Numbered from the stretch's first letter, positions 9,124-19,653 are shown. The stretch is DNA of 64,000 nucleotides from Aliikangiella coralliicola (GCF_007004725.1 NZ_ML660168.1:248001-312000); one strand, 5' to 3'. Numbers and translations are program-made. Notes: generated by a model from the letters alone, not told the origin.

Positions 9124-9576
9124 ATGGCCAAAACTTTTACTATCGCCATCCTATTAGTTGCTTCGATTATCGCCGGATTATTCTATGCAATTTATTCAGA
9201 TCCAGAACGCCATGACCACCAGCTTTTCGAACTAGCAATAAAAACTTTCGCTAATAATGCTGAAAAGTTAGAGCAAGAATTTCAATCTTCCGGGACCTTA
9301 CCGGCAATTTCTCAAACCCACTCTTTATCATTTACAGACCTTACTAACACGCAATCAACTATCTCACTTGACATGCGCGTCACCGGTAATGCAATCACTC
9401 TTCAGTTTGGTGACGGGGAAAGCTTACTGGCTAACCAGTCAATTCTGCTAGAACCCTTTATCGCGAATAGTAAAATTCGCTGGAAATGTATCGGCGGCAG
9501 TGCACTAATCAGATTAAGAACAAAAGCGTGTCGTCTGGGGGAAGGAATTCAAACGCAAGAAATTGTCAGTCAGTAA
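9124..9576 (+). CDS. Small membrane-anchored protein with a pilin-like C-terminal cysteine loop
   Basis: The frame could open at 8968, but the ATG at 9124 has GGAGAG directly upstream and gives a clean N-terminal membrane helix (FTIAILLVASIIAGLFYAI), so 150 residues is the likely product. The middle is a polar helix (FELAIKTFANNAEKLEQEF). The C-terminal part is beta-rich and ends with IRWKCIGGSALIRLRTKACR, which resembles the disulfide-closed D-region of type IVa pilins (W-x-C-x-G ... C-R). There is no prepilin leader with a G/F cleavage site, so it is not an ordinary pilin. Function is unknown; it may be a pilin-derived surface protein. It stands between DUF805 and HDOD genes, with no pilus genes nearby. 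Confidence 0.6.
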   Translation: MAKTFTIAILLVASIIAGLFYAIYSDPERHDHQLFELAIKTFANNAEKLEQEFQSSGTLPAISQTHSLSFTDLTNTQSTISLDMRVTGNAITLQFGDGESLLANQSILLEPFIANSKIRWKCIGGSALIRLRTKACRLGEGIQTQEIVSQ

Positions 9577-9758
9577 CCGGCAGCCAATAATTGAACTCTC
9601 TCCGGTTAGTTGATTCTCAAGTGGTCAACATCGCCTCCTTACAATCAAGCGCATAACTTACAGCAATTTCCCCACTTAACAACTACAATTGAGATAATAC
9701 ATCTGAGCACCGTCGGGCAAAATTCAAGACGAATTATTTTTATTTAACTAGAGTTTCA

Positions 9759-10613
9759 ATGAGCCGAAAAAGCATTCTTATACAAATCCATAAAGACCTG
9801 GCTGCAGGTAATGTGAAACTACCAGCACTACCAGAGGTTTGTCTGAAGATAAAAAAAACTGCCGCCGATCCTGATGTAGATATTGGCAAACTAGGGAAAA
9901 TGGCCGAAACTGATCTGGCTTTTTGTGGCTACTTGCTACAAATATCTAATTCCCCCTTGTATCGTGGAGCGGCCGAAATTAAAAATGTCGGTCTAGCCAT
10001 TGGACGATTGGGATTACAGAATACTCGCAATATCGCAATGACTTACGCGATCAGAGCTTTATTCAGTGTCAAAAATAAAAATGCAGCAAAATGGTTAGAA
10101 AAAATCTGGCAAAATAGCACCTACACCGCCGCAGTTGCGAATGTCATTGCTGAGCACATTTCTGAATCCTTTGATCCCGACGAAGCGATACTGGCAGGTC
10201 TCATCCAGGATATCGGTTGCTTGCCGCTGATCGACAAGGCAGCCAAGTACCCGGAGTTAATCGACGATGATCAAGCTATGCTGTTCCTGTTTGATCGCTA
10301 TGCAGCTAACGTCGGCAGCGCAATTTTGAAACACTGGGGGCTTCAACAAAAATTTATTAATGTGGCAAAAAATCGTGATAACTGGAAGTGTAATGAGCAG
10401 CCTGAAGTGAACCTGACCGACTTAATTTTAATTGCCAAACTTCACACTTATTTAGGTCAGCCTCAACTAAAACCACCACCAAGAATTAACCAACTACCTG
10501 CCTTTATCAAACTTCACCTGGAAGCCCAGCTTTCCCCGGAGCGCAGTTTGCAATTCGTTGCCGACGCAAAACAGAGAATAGCCGAAACCCGGCAGGCCCT
10601 TAGTAATGCTTAA
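9759..10613 (+). CDS. HDOD domain protein
   Basis: The 284-residue protein is almost entirely one HDOD domain (an HD-related output domain without the catalytic HD pair). Visible signature: LPALPEVCLKIKKTAADPDV at the start, then DLAFCGYLLQISNSPLYRG, and IKNVGLAIGRLGLQNTRNI. A later helix bundle includes AILAGLIQDIGCLPLID. HDOD proteins usually act in signalling networks linked to motility, biofilm or two-component systems, often through protein-protein contact. Nothing nearby names its partner. The gene stands alone, with about 180 bases upstream and 36 bases to the convergent FetB-like gene. Confidence 0.88.
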   Translation: MSRKSILIQIHKDLAAGNVKLPALPEVCLKIKKTAADPDVDIGKLGKMAETDLAFCGYLLQISNSPLYRGAAEIKNVGLAIGRLGLQNTRNIAMTYAIRALFSVKNKNAAKWLEKIWQNSTYTAAVANVIAEHISESFDPDEAILAGLIQDIGCLPLIDKAAKYPELIDDDQAMLFLFDRYAANVGSAILKHWGLQQKFINVAKNRDNWKCNEQPEVNLTDLILIAKLHTYLGQPQLKPPPRINQLPAFIKLHLEAQLSPERSLQFVADAKQRIAETRQALSNA

Positions 10614-10649
10614 CTCTTTGTAAACTTTCTCGTTCCTTTAGACCAACCA

Positions 10650-11372
10650 TTAACTTTTCGACCTGGCTAAGAAATTTGCCCGGGTAACAACAAGAAAACA
10701 CGCCGCAGAAATTCCCGCCGAACCAAAAATCATACACATCACCATAATTTGATATCGAACTGCAATTAACGGTGATACACCAGATAAAATTTGCCCCGTC
10801 ATCATTCCGGGCAAAGAAACCAGGCCGACTGCGAATAACGAGTTGGTAATTGGGATCAACGACGCCTGAAAAGCAATATTGCGAGCGGTTTTATAATCAG
10901 CGCCACGACTGATTTCAGATTGCATTCTTTCTGCAGCCAAACTCACACTATTCATCGAGTTCGCAAAAATCATGCCCGCGATTGGAACAACATAACGCGG
11001 CGCATACCATTGTTCAATTTCGAGCACTCCTTGAGTAACAACAAACAAGGTTGTCCCGCCACCAATAATGATGGAAACAAGTGCTTTTTTATAAAGTGCC
11101 AATCGTTGTTCCTTAACAGTACCCAGTGCAATCCAGCTGGATGAAAAAACCATAACAGCCAGAATCGCGACAACCAGCCATGCACTATCAGACTCAAAGA
11201 TAAATGTTAAAAAATAGCCGACTATTAGCAGTTGAACTAACATTCTCGAAAGCGCGTACAATCCCTTTCCCGCGCCGATGGACCATTTGACAAGGATGGC
11301 TATCACCACAAAAACCGGGATCAGGGTAAAAGCCAAATTGAGCAGGGAGATCGTTTGTACCGAGTCACTCAT
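10650..11372 (-). CDS. FetB/YbbM-family ABC transporter permease
   Basis: The 240-residue protein has about six hydrophobic segments and the UPF0014/FetB family blocks: GMIFANSMNSVSLAAERMQ, then VSLPGMMTGQILSGVSPLIA and VRYQIMVMCMIFGSAG. In E. coli FetAB is linked to iron export and oxidative-stress resistance. Here no ATPase (FetA) gene adjoins it. It starts 39 bases after the cusA stop in the same direction, so it is probably co-transcribed with cusCBA. This context suggests a metal-related role, but that is inference. The ATPase may be encoded elsewhere. Confidence 0.85.
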   Translation of the reverse strand: MSDSVQTISLLNLAFTLIPVFVVIAILVKWSIGAGKGLYALSRMLVQLLIVGYFLTFIFESDSAWLVVAILAVMVFSSSWIALGTVKEQRLALYKKALVSIIIGGGTTLFVVTQGVLEIEQWYAPRYVVPIAGMIFANSMNSVSLAAERMQSEISRGADYKTARNIAFQASLIPITNSLFAVGLVSLPGMMTGQILSGVSPLIAVRYQIMVMCMIFGSAGISAACFLVVTRANFLARSKS

Positions 11373-11411
11373 ATATTTACTTCTTATTTTTCAATTTATT
11401 ACTTGCCGGTT

Positions 11412-14400
11412 TTAGTTTTTTATCAGGCTTTGCTGAACATTATAACGCCGCCATAGATAATAAACCGCCGGCAACACTACTAATGTTAGTATAACGGCAC
11501 TTATCATACCACCAACCATTGGCGCCGCAATTCGACTCATCACTTCAGAGCCAGTACCATCACCATAAAGGATCGGTAGTAACCCCACAATGATCGCCGC
11601 GGCCGTCATCATTACAGGTCTCACTCGCATGCCGGCACCGTGGAGTACAACCGATAGAATTTTATCCGCTTCAAGTGGCCGCCCGTTTTGCCGACACTCT
11701 TCTAACATAGATTGATACGCCTGGTTAAGATAAACCAACATAATGACGCCGATTTCAACGGCCACCCCGGCAAGTGCAATAAAACCGACCCCTACAGCAA
11801 CCGAGAAGTTAAAACCTTGCCAATACATTAACCAGACACTACCCACAAGCGCTAACGGCAAAGTTCCCATGATAATCATTACTTCCGTAAAATTTCGGAA
11901 ATTCATAAACAATAAAACCACAATTATCGCCAAAGTCAGCGGTACGACGTAGGTCAGTTTTTCCTTAGCGCGCAACATATACTCATATTGTCCAGACCAA
12001 TTTAGCGAATAACCAGGCGGTAAATCCAGTTTTTCCTTCACCAACTTTTGCGCTTCAACCACGTAGCTTCCAACATCCACGCCTTCAATATCAATAAAGG
12101 TCCAGCCGTTAGTTCGTGCGTTTTCACTTTTGATCCCGGGTGGGCCGTCTTCAATAAAAATATTGGCAACATCAGATAACGAAATCCTTTGCCCCCTCGG
12201 CGTAACAATCGGCAACAGAGACAGTTGCTCTGGAGAATTGCGATAGTCCTGAGGATAGCGAATATTCACTGGATATCGTTCCAATCCCTCAACCGTTTTC
12301 GTCACATTCACACCGCCGATTGCAGTGGCTACCACCTGTTGAACATCGGCAATATTCAGTCCATAACGCGCTGCTTTTTCACGTTTGATATCAACTTTAA
12401 TGTAGCGGCCGCCAGCCACTCTTTCTGAATAAACTGAAGCCGTACCGGGTGCATCTTTCAAAATAGATTCTAACTGCTGACCAATTTCCTGTATTTTTGA
12501 CAAGTCTGGCCCAGCGACCTTAATTCCAACAGGCGTCTTAATACCTGTCGCTAACATGTCGATACGCGTTTTAATTGGCATAACCCACGCGTTCGTGACT
12601 CCAGGCAATTTTACCAACGAATCTAATTCTTTAATCAATCCTTTAGTCGTTAAACCTTCCCGCCATTGCTCACGGGGTTTCAGTTGAATAAAAGTTTCTA
12701 TCATGGTCAGCGGTGCCGGGTCAGTTGCAGTTTCAGCTCGCCCTACTTTTCCAAAAACATTTTCAACTTCGGGAACCGTTCGAATCAGTTTGTCAGTTTG
12801 CTGTAATAACTCGCGCGCTTTTCCAATTGAAATTCCAGGATAGGTTGTCGGCATATACATTAGATCGCCTTCATCCAGTGGAGGAATAAATTCACTGCCA
12901 ATTTTATCCAGCGGCCAAAGTACCGAGATAGAAATCATTAATGCTAATACCAGCACCGTTTTAGGATATCGTAATACTTTTTTCAAAATGGGCATGTAAC
13001 CCGCGATTAGAATTCGATTAAGCGGATTGTCTTTTTCTGAGCGCACTTTGCCACGGATGAAATAGCCCATTAATACTGGAACCAATGTCACTGCCAACGC
13101 TGCAGACGCAGCCATCGCATAGGTTTTGGTAAAAGCAAGGGGAGAAAACATTCGCCCTTCCTGCGCCTCTAGTGTAAACACAGGAACAAAGCTAACTGTA
13201 ATAATGAGTAAACTAAAGAATAACGCCGGCCCGACTTCGACGGCAGACTCAACCACTACCTGCCAACGATTTTCTTTGGTAATTGGCGTTTTTTCCATGT
13301 GCTTGTGCATATTTTCAATCATTACAATCGCACCATCAATCATCGCCCCGATTGCTATCGCAATGCCACCAAGCGACATAATATTCGCGTTAAGCCCCTG
13401 CAGGTGCATGACAATGAAAGCCGTTAAAATTCCTACCGGTAAACTAAAAATCGCGACCAACGAAGAACGAACATGAAATAAGAAAATGATACAAACCAGG
13501 GCCACAACGGCGAATTCTTCGAGTAATTTAAACCATAAGTTTTCGACTGCTCTTTCGATAAGTCCACTTCTATCATAAACGGTGATCACTTCGACACCTT
13601 CTGGTAAACCTTGTTTCAAATCTTCCAGTTTTGCTTTAACGCCATCAATCACCTTTTGCGCATTTTCACCGAAGCGCATCACGACAATGCCGCCAACCAC
13701 TTCACCTTCACCATTCAGTTCCGCAATACCTCGTCGCATTTGTGGTCCGATAGAAATATCAGCTACATCTTTGAGTAGTAACGGTGTACCGTTTTGATTA
13801 ACGCCTAAGGGGACATTACCCAAATCAACTTCGCTTTTTAAATAGCCGTTAGTGCGCACCATATATTCCGCTTCAGCCATCTCGACAACCGACGCGCCAA
13901 TTTCTTGATTGGCTCTTTTGATTGCCATCTGAATATGGGCTAACGGAATACTAAAGGCGCGCAATTTATCAGGATTAACTTTGACTTGATATTGTTTTAC
14001 CATGCCACCAAGCGCAGTCACTTCCGATACACCTGCAACAGTTTGCAGTTCATATTTTAAAAACCAATCTTGCAAACTTCGTAACTGGCTCAGATCGTGT
14101 TTACCAGTTTTATCAACCAGTGCGTAAAGATAAATCCAGCCAACACCAGAGGCGTCGGGTCCCAATTGAGGTTTCGCTGCATCAGGCATAGTCGGTGCCA
14201 CTTGACTGAGGTATTCCAACACTCGACTTCGCGCCCAATAAAGATCGGTGCTTTCATCGAAAATCACATAAACATAAGAGTCACCGAAAAAAGAATAGCC
14301 GCGAACAGTCACTGCACCGGGCACCGATAACATCGCCGTGGTAAGTGGGTAAGTTACCTGATCTTCAACCACTTGTGGTGCCTGGCCTGGATAGGAAGTC

Positions 14401-14549
14401 TTGATAATAACCTGCACATCAGACAAATCGGGAATAGCGTCAACAGGTGTATTTTTCAGTGAGTATCCACCCACGCCAACTAAAATTAAAGTGGTCAGTA
14501 AGACGAAAAAACGATTCGCAACAGACCAACGAATTATCGACTCAATCAT
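11412..14549 (-). CDS. cusA: CusA-type copper/silver RND efflux pump
   Basis: This 1045-residue inner-membrane transporter drives Cu(I)/Ag(I) export through the CusCBA tripartite channel using the proton gradient. The heavy-metal RND pattern is clear: N-terminal [34 protein letters not shown], the proton-relay helix with [17 protein letters not shown], and a C-terminal TM bundle ending in [13 protein letters not shown]. The Cus-specific stretch [18 protein letters not shown] and [13 protein letters not shown] carry methionines corresponding to the CusA relay/binding set, favouring monovalent copper/silver over the divalent-metal CzcA class. Its start overlaps the cusB stop by 4 bases, so translation is coupled. 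Specificity is inferred from motifs, not tested. Confidence 0.93.
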   Translation of the reverse strand: MIESIIRWSVANRFFVLLTTLILVGVGGYSLKNTPVDAIPDLSDVQVIIKTSYPGQAPQVVEDQVTYPLTTAMLSVPGAVTVRGYSFFGDSYVYVIFDESTDLYWARSRVLEYLSQVAPTMPDAAKPQLGPDASGVGWIYLYALVDKTGKHDLSQLRSLQDWFLKYELQTVAGVSEVTALGGMVKQYQVKVNPDKLRAFSIPLAHIQMAIKRANQEIGASVVEMAEAEYMVRTNGYLKSEVDLGNVPLGVNQNGTPLLLKDVADISIGPQMRRGIAELNGEGEVVGGIVVMRFGENAQKVIDGVKAKLEDLKQGLPEGVEVITVYDRSGLIERAVENLWFKLLEEFAVVALVCIIFLFHVRSSLVAIFSLPVGILTAFIVMHLQGLNANIMSLGGIAIAIGAMIDGAIVMIENMHKHMEKTPITKENRWQVVVESAVEVGPALFFSLLIITVSFVPVFTLEAQEGRMFSPLAFTKTYAMAASAALAVTLVPVLMGYFIRGKVRSEKDNPLNRILIAGYMPILKKVLRYPKTVLVLALMISISVLWPLDKIGSEFIPPLDEGDLMYMPTTYPGISIGKARELLQQTDKLIRTVPEVENVFGKVGRAETATDPAPLTMIETFIQLKPREQWREGLTTKGLIKELDSLVKLPGVTNAWVMPIKTRIDMLATGIKTPVGIKVAGPDLSKIQEIGQQLESILKDAPGTASVYSERVAGGRYIKVDIKREKAARYGLNIADVQQVVATAIGGVNVTKTVEGLERYPVNIRYPQDYRNSPEQLSLLPIVTPRGQRISLSDVANIFIEDGPPGIKSENARTNGWTFIDIEGVDVGSYVVEAQKLVKEKLDLPPGYSLNWSGQYEYMLRAKEKLTYVVPLTLAIIVVLLFMNFRNFTEVMIIMGTLPLALVGSVWLMYWQGFNFSVAVGVGFIALAGVAVEIGVIMLVYLNQAYQSMLEECRQNGRPLEADKILSVVLHGAGMRVRPVMMTAAAIIVGLLPILYGDGTGSEVMSRIAAPMVGGMISAVILTLVVLPAVYYLWRRYNVQQSLIKN

Positions 14550-16180
14550 GAAGAAAACTCCTTAGTGACATCATGTTCGACAGATTGAACCTTGTTTAGT
14601 CCACTGAAATATTTATGGAAACTATGTTTAGAAGAGTTACGCGCAGAATGATTTTCCTCGTAGGACTCGTTTTGAGAAGTCGTTTTATCTAATTCAATAA
14701 TAATAAAACTGCCGTCTCTAATCTCAAATGTAAAACGAACAACAGCGTTCTCACTTAATTGAGACAGGTCAATTGAATTATCGACGGAAAAATCCATTGT
14801 TGTTGCAGCTCTTCCCCATTTCTCAATTGGACCACGGCTAATGTTAACAACGCGTTTCTCTACGTCGATGGTATTTATTTTTCCATCAACGGTAGCGGAC
14901 ATTACCATTGTTTGTTCGTCGCTATTCATTGGTTGCATTCGCTTAAAATCAGACGACTTGCTCGACTCAGAATCAATTAAGAATTGCGCAGAAGTCACTA
15001 CCTTTTCGCCAGCTTTTACACCACTAAGAATTTCCATATGACGTTGATCTTGTATGCCGATTTTAACAGCTATGGATTTAAAGCGACCATTTTCTAAGGC
15101 TAGTACCACCCGGTCTTGACTACCGGTACGAATTACGGCTTCCTTAGGTACAACGACGGTTTCGGTTTCACTTTGTGCATGAATAGTCACTTGTGCAAAC
15201 ATGTTCGGCTTGAGCAAATTATTGCGATTCTCGAATCTCAATCGCACTTTGACAGTTCGAGTTGTTGCATCCAGCGTTGGATAAATGTAATCAACTTTTC
15301 CATGCCAATCCTGCCCTGGCAAATAATCCAGGCTCATTGTCACCGGAGTTCCAGTTTTAACCAGCGGCGCTTGTCGTTCAAAAATTTCCGCCTCCACCCA
15401 CACTTGTTCAAGTGCGCCGATAGACATTAACGTCGTCCCCGGTTTGACAAAAAAACCTTGCCGAATATTCAGATTATCAACAACACCGTTTTGCGGTGCG
15501 AAAAAAGTAATATGTTGTAAAACCTGCCTGTTTTTCCTCAATCGCTCAATGACTGAACTCGGTATTTGCAGCGCGGCGAGTCGTTCTTCTGCAGCCCGAA
15601 TCAAACGCCTATTTTTTCTTTCAATCGCCAGGAGTAATTCTTCTTGCGCGTTGACCAGCGCCGGGGAATAAATTTCGTAAAGAGGCTGACCTTTTTTGAC
15701 CGGATCGCCCTCAGCCTTTAGATAAAGTTTTTCAATCCAGCCTTCAACTCTAGGATGAATATGAACTAATAAATTTTCGTCGTACTGAACATACCCAACC
15801 GTGTTAATTTCTGCCTGCAGAGCTTTCTTCACCACCAGGGAAGTTCTCACGCCCAGATTATTGACAACTTCCGGACTAATTTTTATCGCTCCTGGTCCGC
15901 TTTCATTGGAAGAAGAATCTTCTGCATAAACGGGGATCAAATCCATTCCCATCGGAGACTTGCCGGGCTTATCTCTTTTATAATTGGCATCCATTGGCGC
16001 AACCCAGTAAAGAGGCTTTTCTTCCATGGTGTTCTCTACTGAGCCATTTTCTGATTTTGTTTGCGGATCATGAGTCATCCCTCCTAAGGAAGAATTAACA
16101 ACTTTCAATATGGCCATCATTAAGACGGCACCTAAAATGACTCCGATAAACAGTACCGCTTTTTTATTTAACCGAATCAT
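14546..16180 (-). CDS. cusB: CusB-type membrane-fusion protein with a fused, degenerate CusF domain
   Basis: The 544-residue periplasmic adaptor links CusA to CusC. It has an N-terminal anchor helix, a methionine-based metal site ([20 protein letters not shown], with GMDLIP next), the barrel-sandwich/hairpin region ([18 protein letters not shown]) and a beta-barrel ([20 protein letters not shown]). At about 430-490 a CusF-like OB domain is fused ([20 protein letters not shown]). Aligned by eye with E. coli CusF, H36, W44 and M47 are replaced by R449, R457 and T460, and only M462 (M49) remains. A 45-residue His/Ser-rich tail follows. It overlaps cusC and cusA by 4 bases each. The CusB call is secure; loss of metal binding in the CusF part is inference. 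Confidence 0.92.
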   Translation of the reverse strand: MIRLNKKAVLFIGVILGAVLMMAILKVVNSSLGGMTHDPQTKSENGSVENTMEEKPLYWVAPMDANYKRDKPGKSPMGMDLIPVYAEDSSSNESGPGAIKISPEVVNNLGVRTSLVVKKALQAEINTVGYVQYDENLLVHIHPRVEGWIEKLYLKAEGDPVKKGQPLYEIYSPALVNAQEELLLAIERKNRRLIRAAEERLAALQIPSSVIERLRKNRQVLQHITFFAPQNGVVDNLNIRQGFFVKPGTTLMSIGALEQVWVEAEIFERQAPLVKTGTPVTMSLDYLPGQDWHGKVDYIYPTLDATTRTVKVRLRFENRNNLLKPNMFAQVTIHAQSETETVVVPKEAVIRTGSQDRVVLALENGRFKSIAVKIGIQDQRHMEILSGVKAGEKVVTSAQFLIDSESSKSSDFKRMQPMNSDEQTMVMSATVDGKINTIDVEKRVVNISRGPIEKWGRAATTMDFSVDNSIDLSQLSENAVVRFTFEIRDGSFIIIELDKTTSQNESYEENHSARNSSKHSFHKYFSGLNKVQSVEHDVTKEFSS

Positions 16181-17640
16181 TGTGAAGCTCCTGTAGAGTA
16201 TGTGTTTGTGAGATAACCGGCCACTGATTCAAGACGCCGAGAGCCCACCAAAAAATAATTAATTTTTGCGACTGCTTGTTGCCGCATAACATCAATAGCC
16301 AACTCGTCAATTTCCGCATTTAACTGCGCGATCCTGGCTCTAACCACTTCGGCAAAATCGCCATCATCGTTGGTATAAGCAGTCAGCGAAGCTTCTGCCT
16401 GTTGGTGCATTTGAGGGATCAACTGATTGCGATAAAGCGTCTGTCGCTGACTAAGTCGCAATAATTCACTTCTCGTCGACTCAAACTCTGCCAGCATTTT
16501 TCGCAGCTTTAGCCACTTTTCCGTTTTCACTGCGGATGTATTCTCTATCGCCGTTTCTACTTGTTTATCTTGACGATTATCAGTGAACAATGGCAATTCA
16601 AAGCTAACACCAATGGAAAACAAATCGGCACGATCATTACCCAGCAAATCATCCTCGCGGTAACCATAGCTTGCACTAAATTCCCACGAAGGTTTATATT
16701 TCTGTCGCGCTAATTCAACGCCAATAGCAGATGTTTCTATTTTTTTCTCCAACGTTAATATTGAGGGATGACCGGACAATAATTCAGTCAGTTGCTGCTG
16801 ACTCCAATCTAAACTTGTTACTTTCCGGTTGTTCAGTTTGATGTCGGGCGGTTGTTTGGCAATCTCAATGTTGCCTCTGCTCTTTCGGTTCACGTTGTTG
16901 AAACTAAACTGACTAACAAATTCATTGCTCAACCATTCCGATAATTTTTGCCAGTGAACCTCCTTGTGCTGTTTTAGCTGGGTCAGGCGATCTTCAAGAC
17001 GTATTAGCTCCAGTTGCGCACGAACAATATCTTGCTGTCTGGTTTTACCAACCGCAGATGAATAACTGGCCTGAGCAACATCGGCCAACTGTTCAAATAG
17101 AGAACGATTTTTTTCGATCAGCGCAATGCTCTTTTCCGCTTTATAGGTCTCAAGCCATAACTGGCTTACGATCAACGCGAGCTCGGCTTTGCGTGCCTGG
17201 CGTTGGTAGGGAAACTGGCTACTCAATTGTTGTAGTTGTTTTTGTTTTAATTGCAAGGTGTCACCTTGCGGCAGCTTTTGACTAAAACCCAACTTAAACT
17301 GGGTCATTGCTTCCTGGCTAAAATCAAAACTGTCCACCGGCAAATTCGCCATAGAAACAGACAGTTTTGGATCTGGCAGTGTCCCAGCAACAACACTTTG
17401 CGACATGACAGCTTTTTGGGCGTGGAGATTCCCGGTTATCCAGAGATCTTTTTCCTGAGCCTGCAAAATTGCCATTTCAAGCGTTAACATTCGGCCCGAC
17501 TGTTTTTTGGCCTGAGCCTTCAACGCCGAGGAATTCATCAAAATTGTTGCGCTCACTAAAACCAGCAGCAACCCCATTCTGAACTTAAAAGCGGCCGGAG
17601 ACTTTACCCCGCAATTCAGACATTTACTCACACTTATCAT
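16177..17640 (-). CDS. cusC: CusC-type outer-membrane efflux protein (TolC family)
   Basis: The 487-residue protein is the probable outer-membrane channel of the Cus pump. A signal-like N-terminus (FRMGLLLVLVSATILMNSSALKA starts near residue 20) is followed by two TolC-type repeats of long amphipathic helices. Examples are LTLEMAILQAQEKDLWITGN, KLSVSMANLPVDSFDFSQ, SFELPLFTDNRQDKQVETA and EVVRARIAQLNAEIDELAID. The FELPLF...R pattern typifies heavy-metal RND channels. It has no lipobox, though C7 and C10 occur near the start. It is the first gene of the overlapping cusCBA run. The His/Met-rich gene lies 190 bases upstream on the same strand. Confidence 0.88.
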   Translation of the reverse strand: MISVSKCLNCGVKSPAAFKFRMGLLLVLVSATILMNSSALKAQAKKQSGRMLTLEMAILQAQEKDLWITGNLHAQKAVMSQSVVAGTLPDPKLSVSMANLPVDSFDFSQEAMTQFKLGFSQKLPQGDTLQLKQKQLQQLSSQFPYQRQARKAELALIVSQLWLETYKAEKSIALIEKNRSLFEQLADVAQASYSSAVGKTRQQDIVRAQLELIRLEDRLTQLKQHKEVHWQKLSEWLSNEFVSQFSFNNVNRKSRGNIEIAKQPPDIKLNNRKVTSLDWSQQQLTELLSGHPSILTLEKKIETSAIGVELARQKYKPSWEFSASYGYREDDLLGNDRADLFSIGVSFELPLFTDNRQDKQVETAIENTSAVKTEKWLKLRKMLAEFESTRSELLRLSQRQTLYRNQLIPQMHQQAEASLTAYTNDDGDFAEVVRARIAQLNAEIDELAIDVMRQQAVAKINYFLVGSRRLESVAGYLTNTYSTGASQ

Positions 17641-17830
17641 CTAAAAACTCCCGAGAAGCAAATACCAATAGGGCTTTATCCGAAAGATTGAGATAAAAAA
17701 TCTGGAGAACCAATCTTTGAAATAAAGCAATAAAACCAGGTATAGCTCTGCTGAAACAGCAATAAAAATCAGGGAAGGCTATTGAAGCTCAATACATTCC
17801 CCATCAAATTTTGGACACACTGATCCTATG

Positions 17831-18322
17831 TCAGGCCAAAATTGGGGGACGAAAGTGGGTAGTGATCGACGGATTAACAATCAGATAAAGTGATTGAAAA
17901 ACTTTCTGAGAAGGCAAAGAACCATAATCAAATCCAACGTCAGCTATTAGAAAAGCTGTCGCGCAAGCTCCCATAGAACAATCTCCGCTCAGTTGACAAC
18001 AATCCATTGGTTGAGACTCTGCTGTCATTGAATGAGACTGGTGGTCCATCGTCTTATGGTCTGGCTGAGCATGAGCTTGGGTATGCTCATTGTTCATATG
18101 ATCGTTGTGCATATGATCGTTGTGAACGTGCTCTTTTTGAGCCAGTTCTGTTCGAGAGCCATTAATTGAGCTTGGGTCGCTTTCAACATCATGCATTGAA
18201 TTCATCATAACATTCCCGGCCAATTCCATACGGCAATGTACTGCCTTTGACGCGACTACTTGACCAACAAAGGACAATAGCACCAACATCACTGAAATGA
18301 GCTTTGATTTACGATTCGACAT
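17831..18322 (-). CDS. Exported His/Met/Cys-rich protein, probable metal-binding companion of CusCBA
   Basis: The 163-residue protein has a short basic start and one hydrophobic segment (LISVMLVLLSFVGQVVA), so it is exported or membrane-bound. The middle carries HNDHMHNDHMNNEHTQAHAQ and DHKTMDHQSHSM, with ten His in about 36 residues, then PMDCCQLSGDCSMGACATAF. This pattern is typical of periplasmic copper or silver scavengers encoded beside cus/cop operons, although I cannot assign a named family. Direction and position point to expression together with cusCBA, but the 190-base gap could hold a separate promoter. The HNDHM coding stretch contains a 15-bp tandem repeat. Function is inferred. 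Confidence 0.72.
   Translation of the reverse strand: MSNRKSKLISVMLVLLSFVGQVVASKAVHCRMELAGNVMMNSMHDVESDPSSINGSRTELAQKEHVHNDHMHNDHMNNEHTQAHAQPDHKTMDHQSHSMTAESQPMDCCQLSGDCSMGACATAFLIADVGFDYGSLPSQKVFQSLYLIVNPSITTHFRPPILA
18095..18124. repeat. 15-bp tandem repeat within the His/Met-rich gene
   Basis: Two exact copies of CATATGATCGTTGTG lie head to tail at 18095-18109 and 18110-18124. On the minus strand they encode HNDHM twice. Diverged copies flank them (HVHND before, NNEH after). The repeat suggests the metal-binding stretch grew by slippage. Confidence 0.8.
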
Positions 18323-18653
18323 TTTGAAATATTGAAAGAAACACCAGTAATAACTCTACCCATAGGATACACCCAATCGCAAAAAGTTCCAATTAACCCT
18401 TAGCCACTTTTCAAGGCCACTACCTGACCATTTCATGTGCGCACCGAGAATTGGGCGTTTTGGCCACTTTATCAGCGGTAAAACGCTCTCCAATGAGCTT
18501 TGTTCACTTCCACCTTTTGTATAGTAGGTAACCATTAACTAATGTGATAAAATCGCGCCCACTTAACTAAACTATGTGTATTCACGCTACTGTTTTATGC
18601 ACAGCAATCTTCCACAGTAAAAAACTGTCATCGATAAATTGAGGATATTTCAG
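18323..18653. other. Divergent intergenic region upstream of mdh and the His/Met-rich gene
   Basis: This 331-base region holds the probable mdh promoter (18545-18553). A weak inverted repeat around GCGTTTT (18457-18486) is visible. I could not identify a CueR- or CusR-type operator for the minus-strand copper genes. No further gene is seen. Confidence 0.45.
18545..18553 (+). promoter_or_regulatory. Probable extended -10 promoter of mdh
   Basis: TGATAAAAT at 18545-18553 is an extended -10 (TGn plus TAAAAT), followed by a GC-rich discriminator CGCGCCC. No good -35 is present 17 bases upstream, which suits extended -10 promoters. It lies about 100 bases before the mdh start. Confidence 0.4.
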
Positions 18654-19634
18654 ATGAAACAACCTGTACGCGTTGCAGTGACCGGGGCCGCCGGTCAAAT
18701 TTGTTACTCACTTCTTTTTCGTATCGCATCTGGCGAAATGTTAGGTAAAGACCAGCCAGTCATATTGCAATTGCTTGAAATCACGCCGGCGCTTAAGGTG
18801 CTTGAAGCGGTAAAAATGGAGCTTAACGATTGTGCATTTCCATTATTGCATGACGTTGTTTGCACAGACGACGCAGCAGTTGCCTTCAAAGATGCAGACT
18901 ATGGCTTAATGGTAGGAGCTAAACCTCGTGGACCGGGCATGGAAAGAGCTGACTTGCTGAAAGATAACGGTAAAATCTTTAGCACCCTTGGCAAAATCAT
19001 CAATGACGTAGCAAATCCTGCAATTAAAATCTGTGTAGTTGGTAACCCAGCCAATACCAACGCCTACATTTTAATGAAAAATGCACCGAATCTGAATCCA
19101 CGCAACATTACTGCGCTTACTCGCCTTGACCACAATCGTGCCATTTACCAATTGGCCGAGAAAACCGGTAAAGCAATGAACGGCATCAAAAAAATGACTA
19201 TCTGGGGTAACCACTCGACTACGCAGGTTCCAGATATCGCTCACACTTCAGTAGACGGTGAAGCCGCTGCCGGTATGGTTGATACTGCCTGGGCAAACGA
19301 AGCCTTCATGCCTAAAGTCGCGAAACGTGGCGCCGAAGTTATTTCCGCACGTGGTTCATCTTCTGCAGCGTCTGCAGCCAATGGCGTTATTGATCACATG
19401 AACAGCTGGGTACTTGGTACTGAAGAAGGTGATTGGGTTTCTATGGCGGTTTTCTCCGACGGTTCTTACGGAATCGAAGAAGGTTTGATTTACTCCTATC
19501 CTGTCACTTGTAAAGACGGCGACTGGACAATTGTTACCGGTTTAGAGAACAGTGATTTTATCGTTCAGAAAATGAAAGAGTCTGAAAAAGAACTTCAAGA
19601 AGAGCGTGATACTTGTTCTGATCTGTTCGCTTAA
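18654..19634 (+). CDS. mdh: Malate dehydrogenase (NAD-dependent, 326-residue type)
   Basis: The enzyme interconverts malate and oxaloacetate with NAD in the TCA cycle. The start is the ATG at 18654 ([15 protein letters not shown]), preceded by GAGGA; the longer reading from a TTG at 18639 is unlikely. Visible features are the Rossmann motif [11 protein letters not shown] at 10-20, the substrate arginine region [39 protein letters not shown] and the catalytic histidine in [12 protein letters not shown]. The form belongs to the cytosolic-type bacterial group of about 326-329 residues rather than the 312-residue E. coli enzyme. It is followed by a strong terminator and is probably monocistronic. 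Confidence 0.95.
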   Translation: MKQPVRVAVTGAAGQICYSLLFRIASGEMLGKDQPVILQLLEITPALKVLEAVKMELNDCAFPLLHDVVCTDDAAVAFKDADYGLMVGAKPRGPGMERADLLKDNGKIFSTLGKIINDVANPAIKICVVGNPANTNAYILMKNAPNLNPRNITALTRLDHNRAIYQLAEKTGKAMNGIKKMTIWGNHSTTQVPDIAHTSVDGEAAAGMVDTAWANEAFMPKVAKRGAEVISARGSSSAASAANGVIDHMNSWVLGTEEGDWVSMAVFSDGSYGIEEGLIYSYPVTCKDGDWTIVTGLENSDFIVQKMKESEKELQEERDTCSDLFA

Positions 19635-19653
19635 GTGAGTAAATAGCGACAAT

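Noticed and set aside
15900-16040. Loss of cysteines in the CusB N-terminal metal motif
   Set aside because: The methionine-only APMD...SPMGMDL form is common in CusB proteins and is not a defect.
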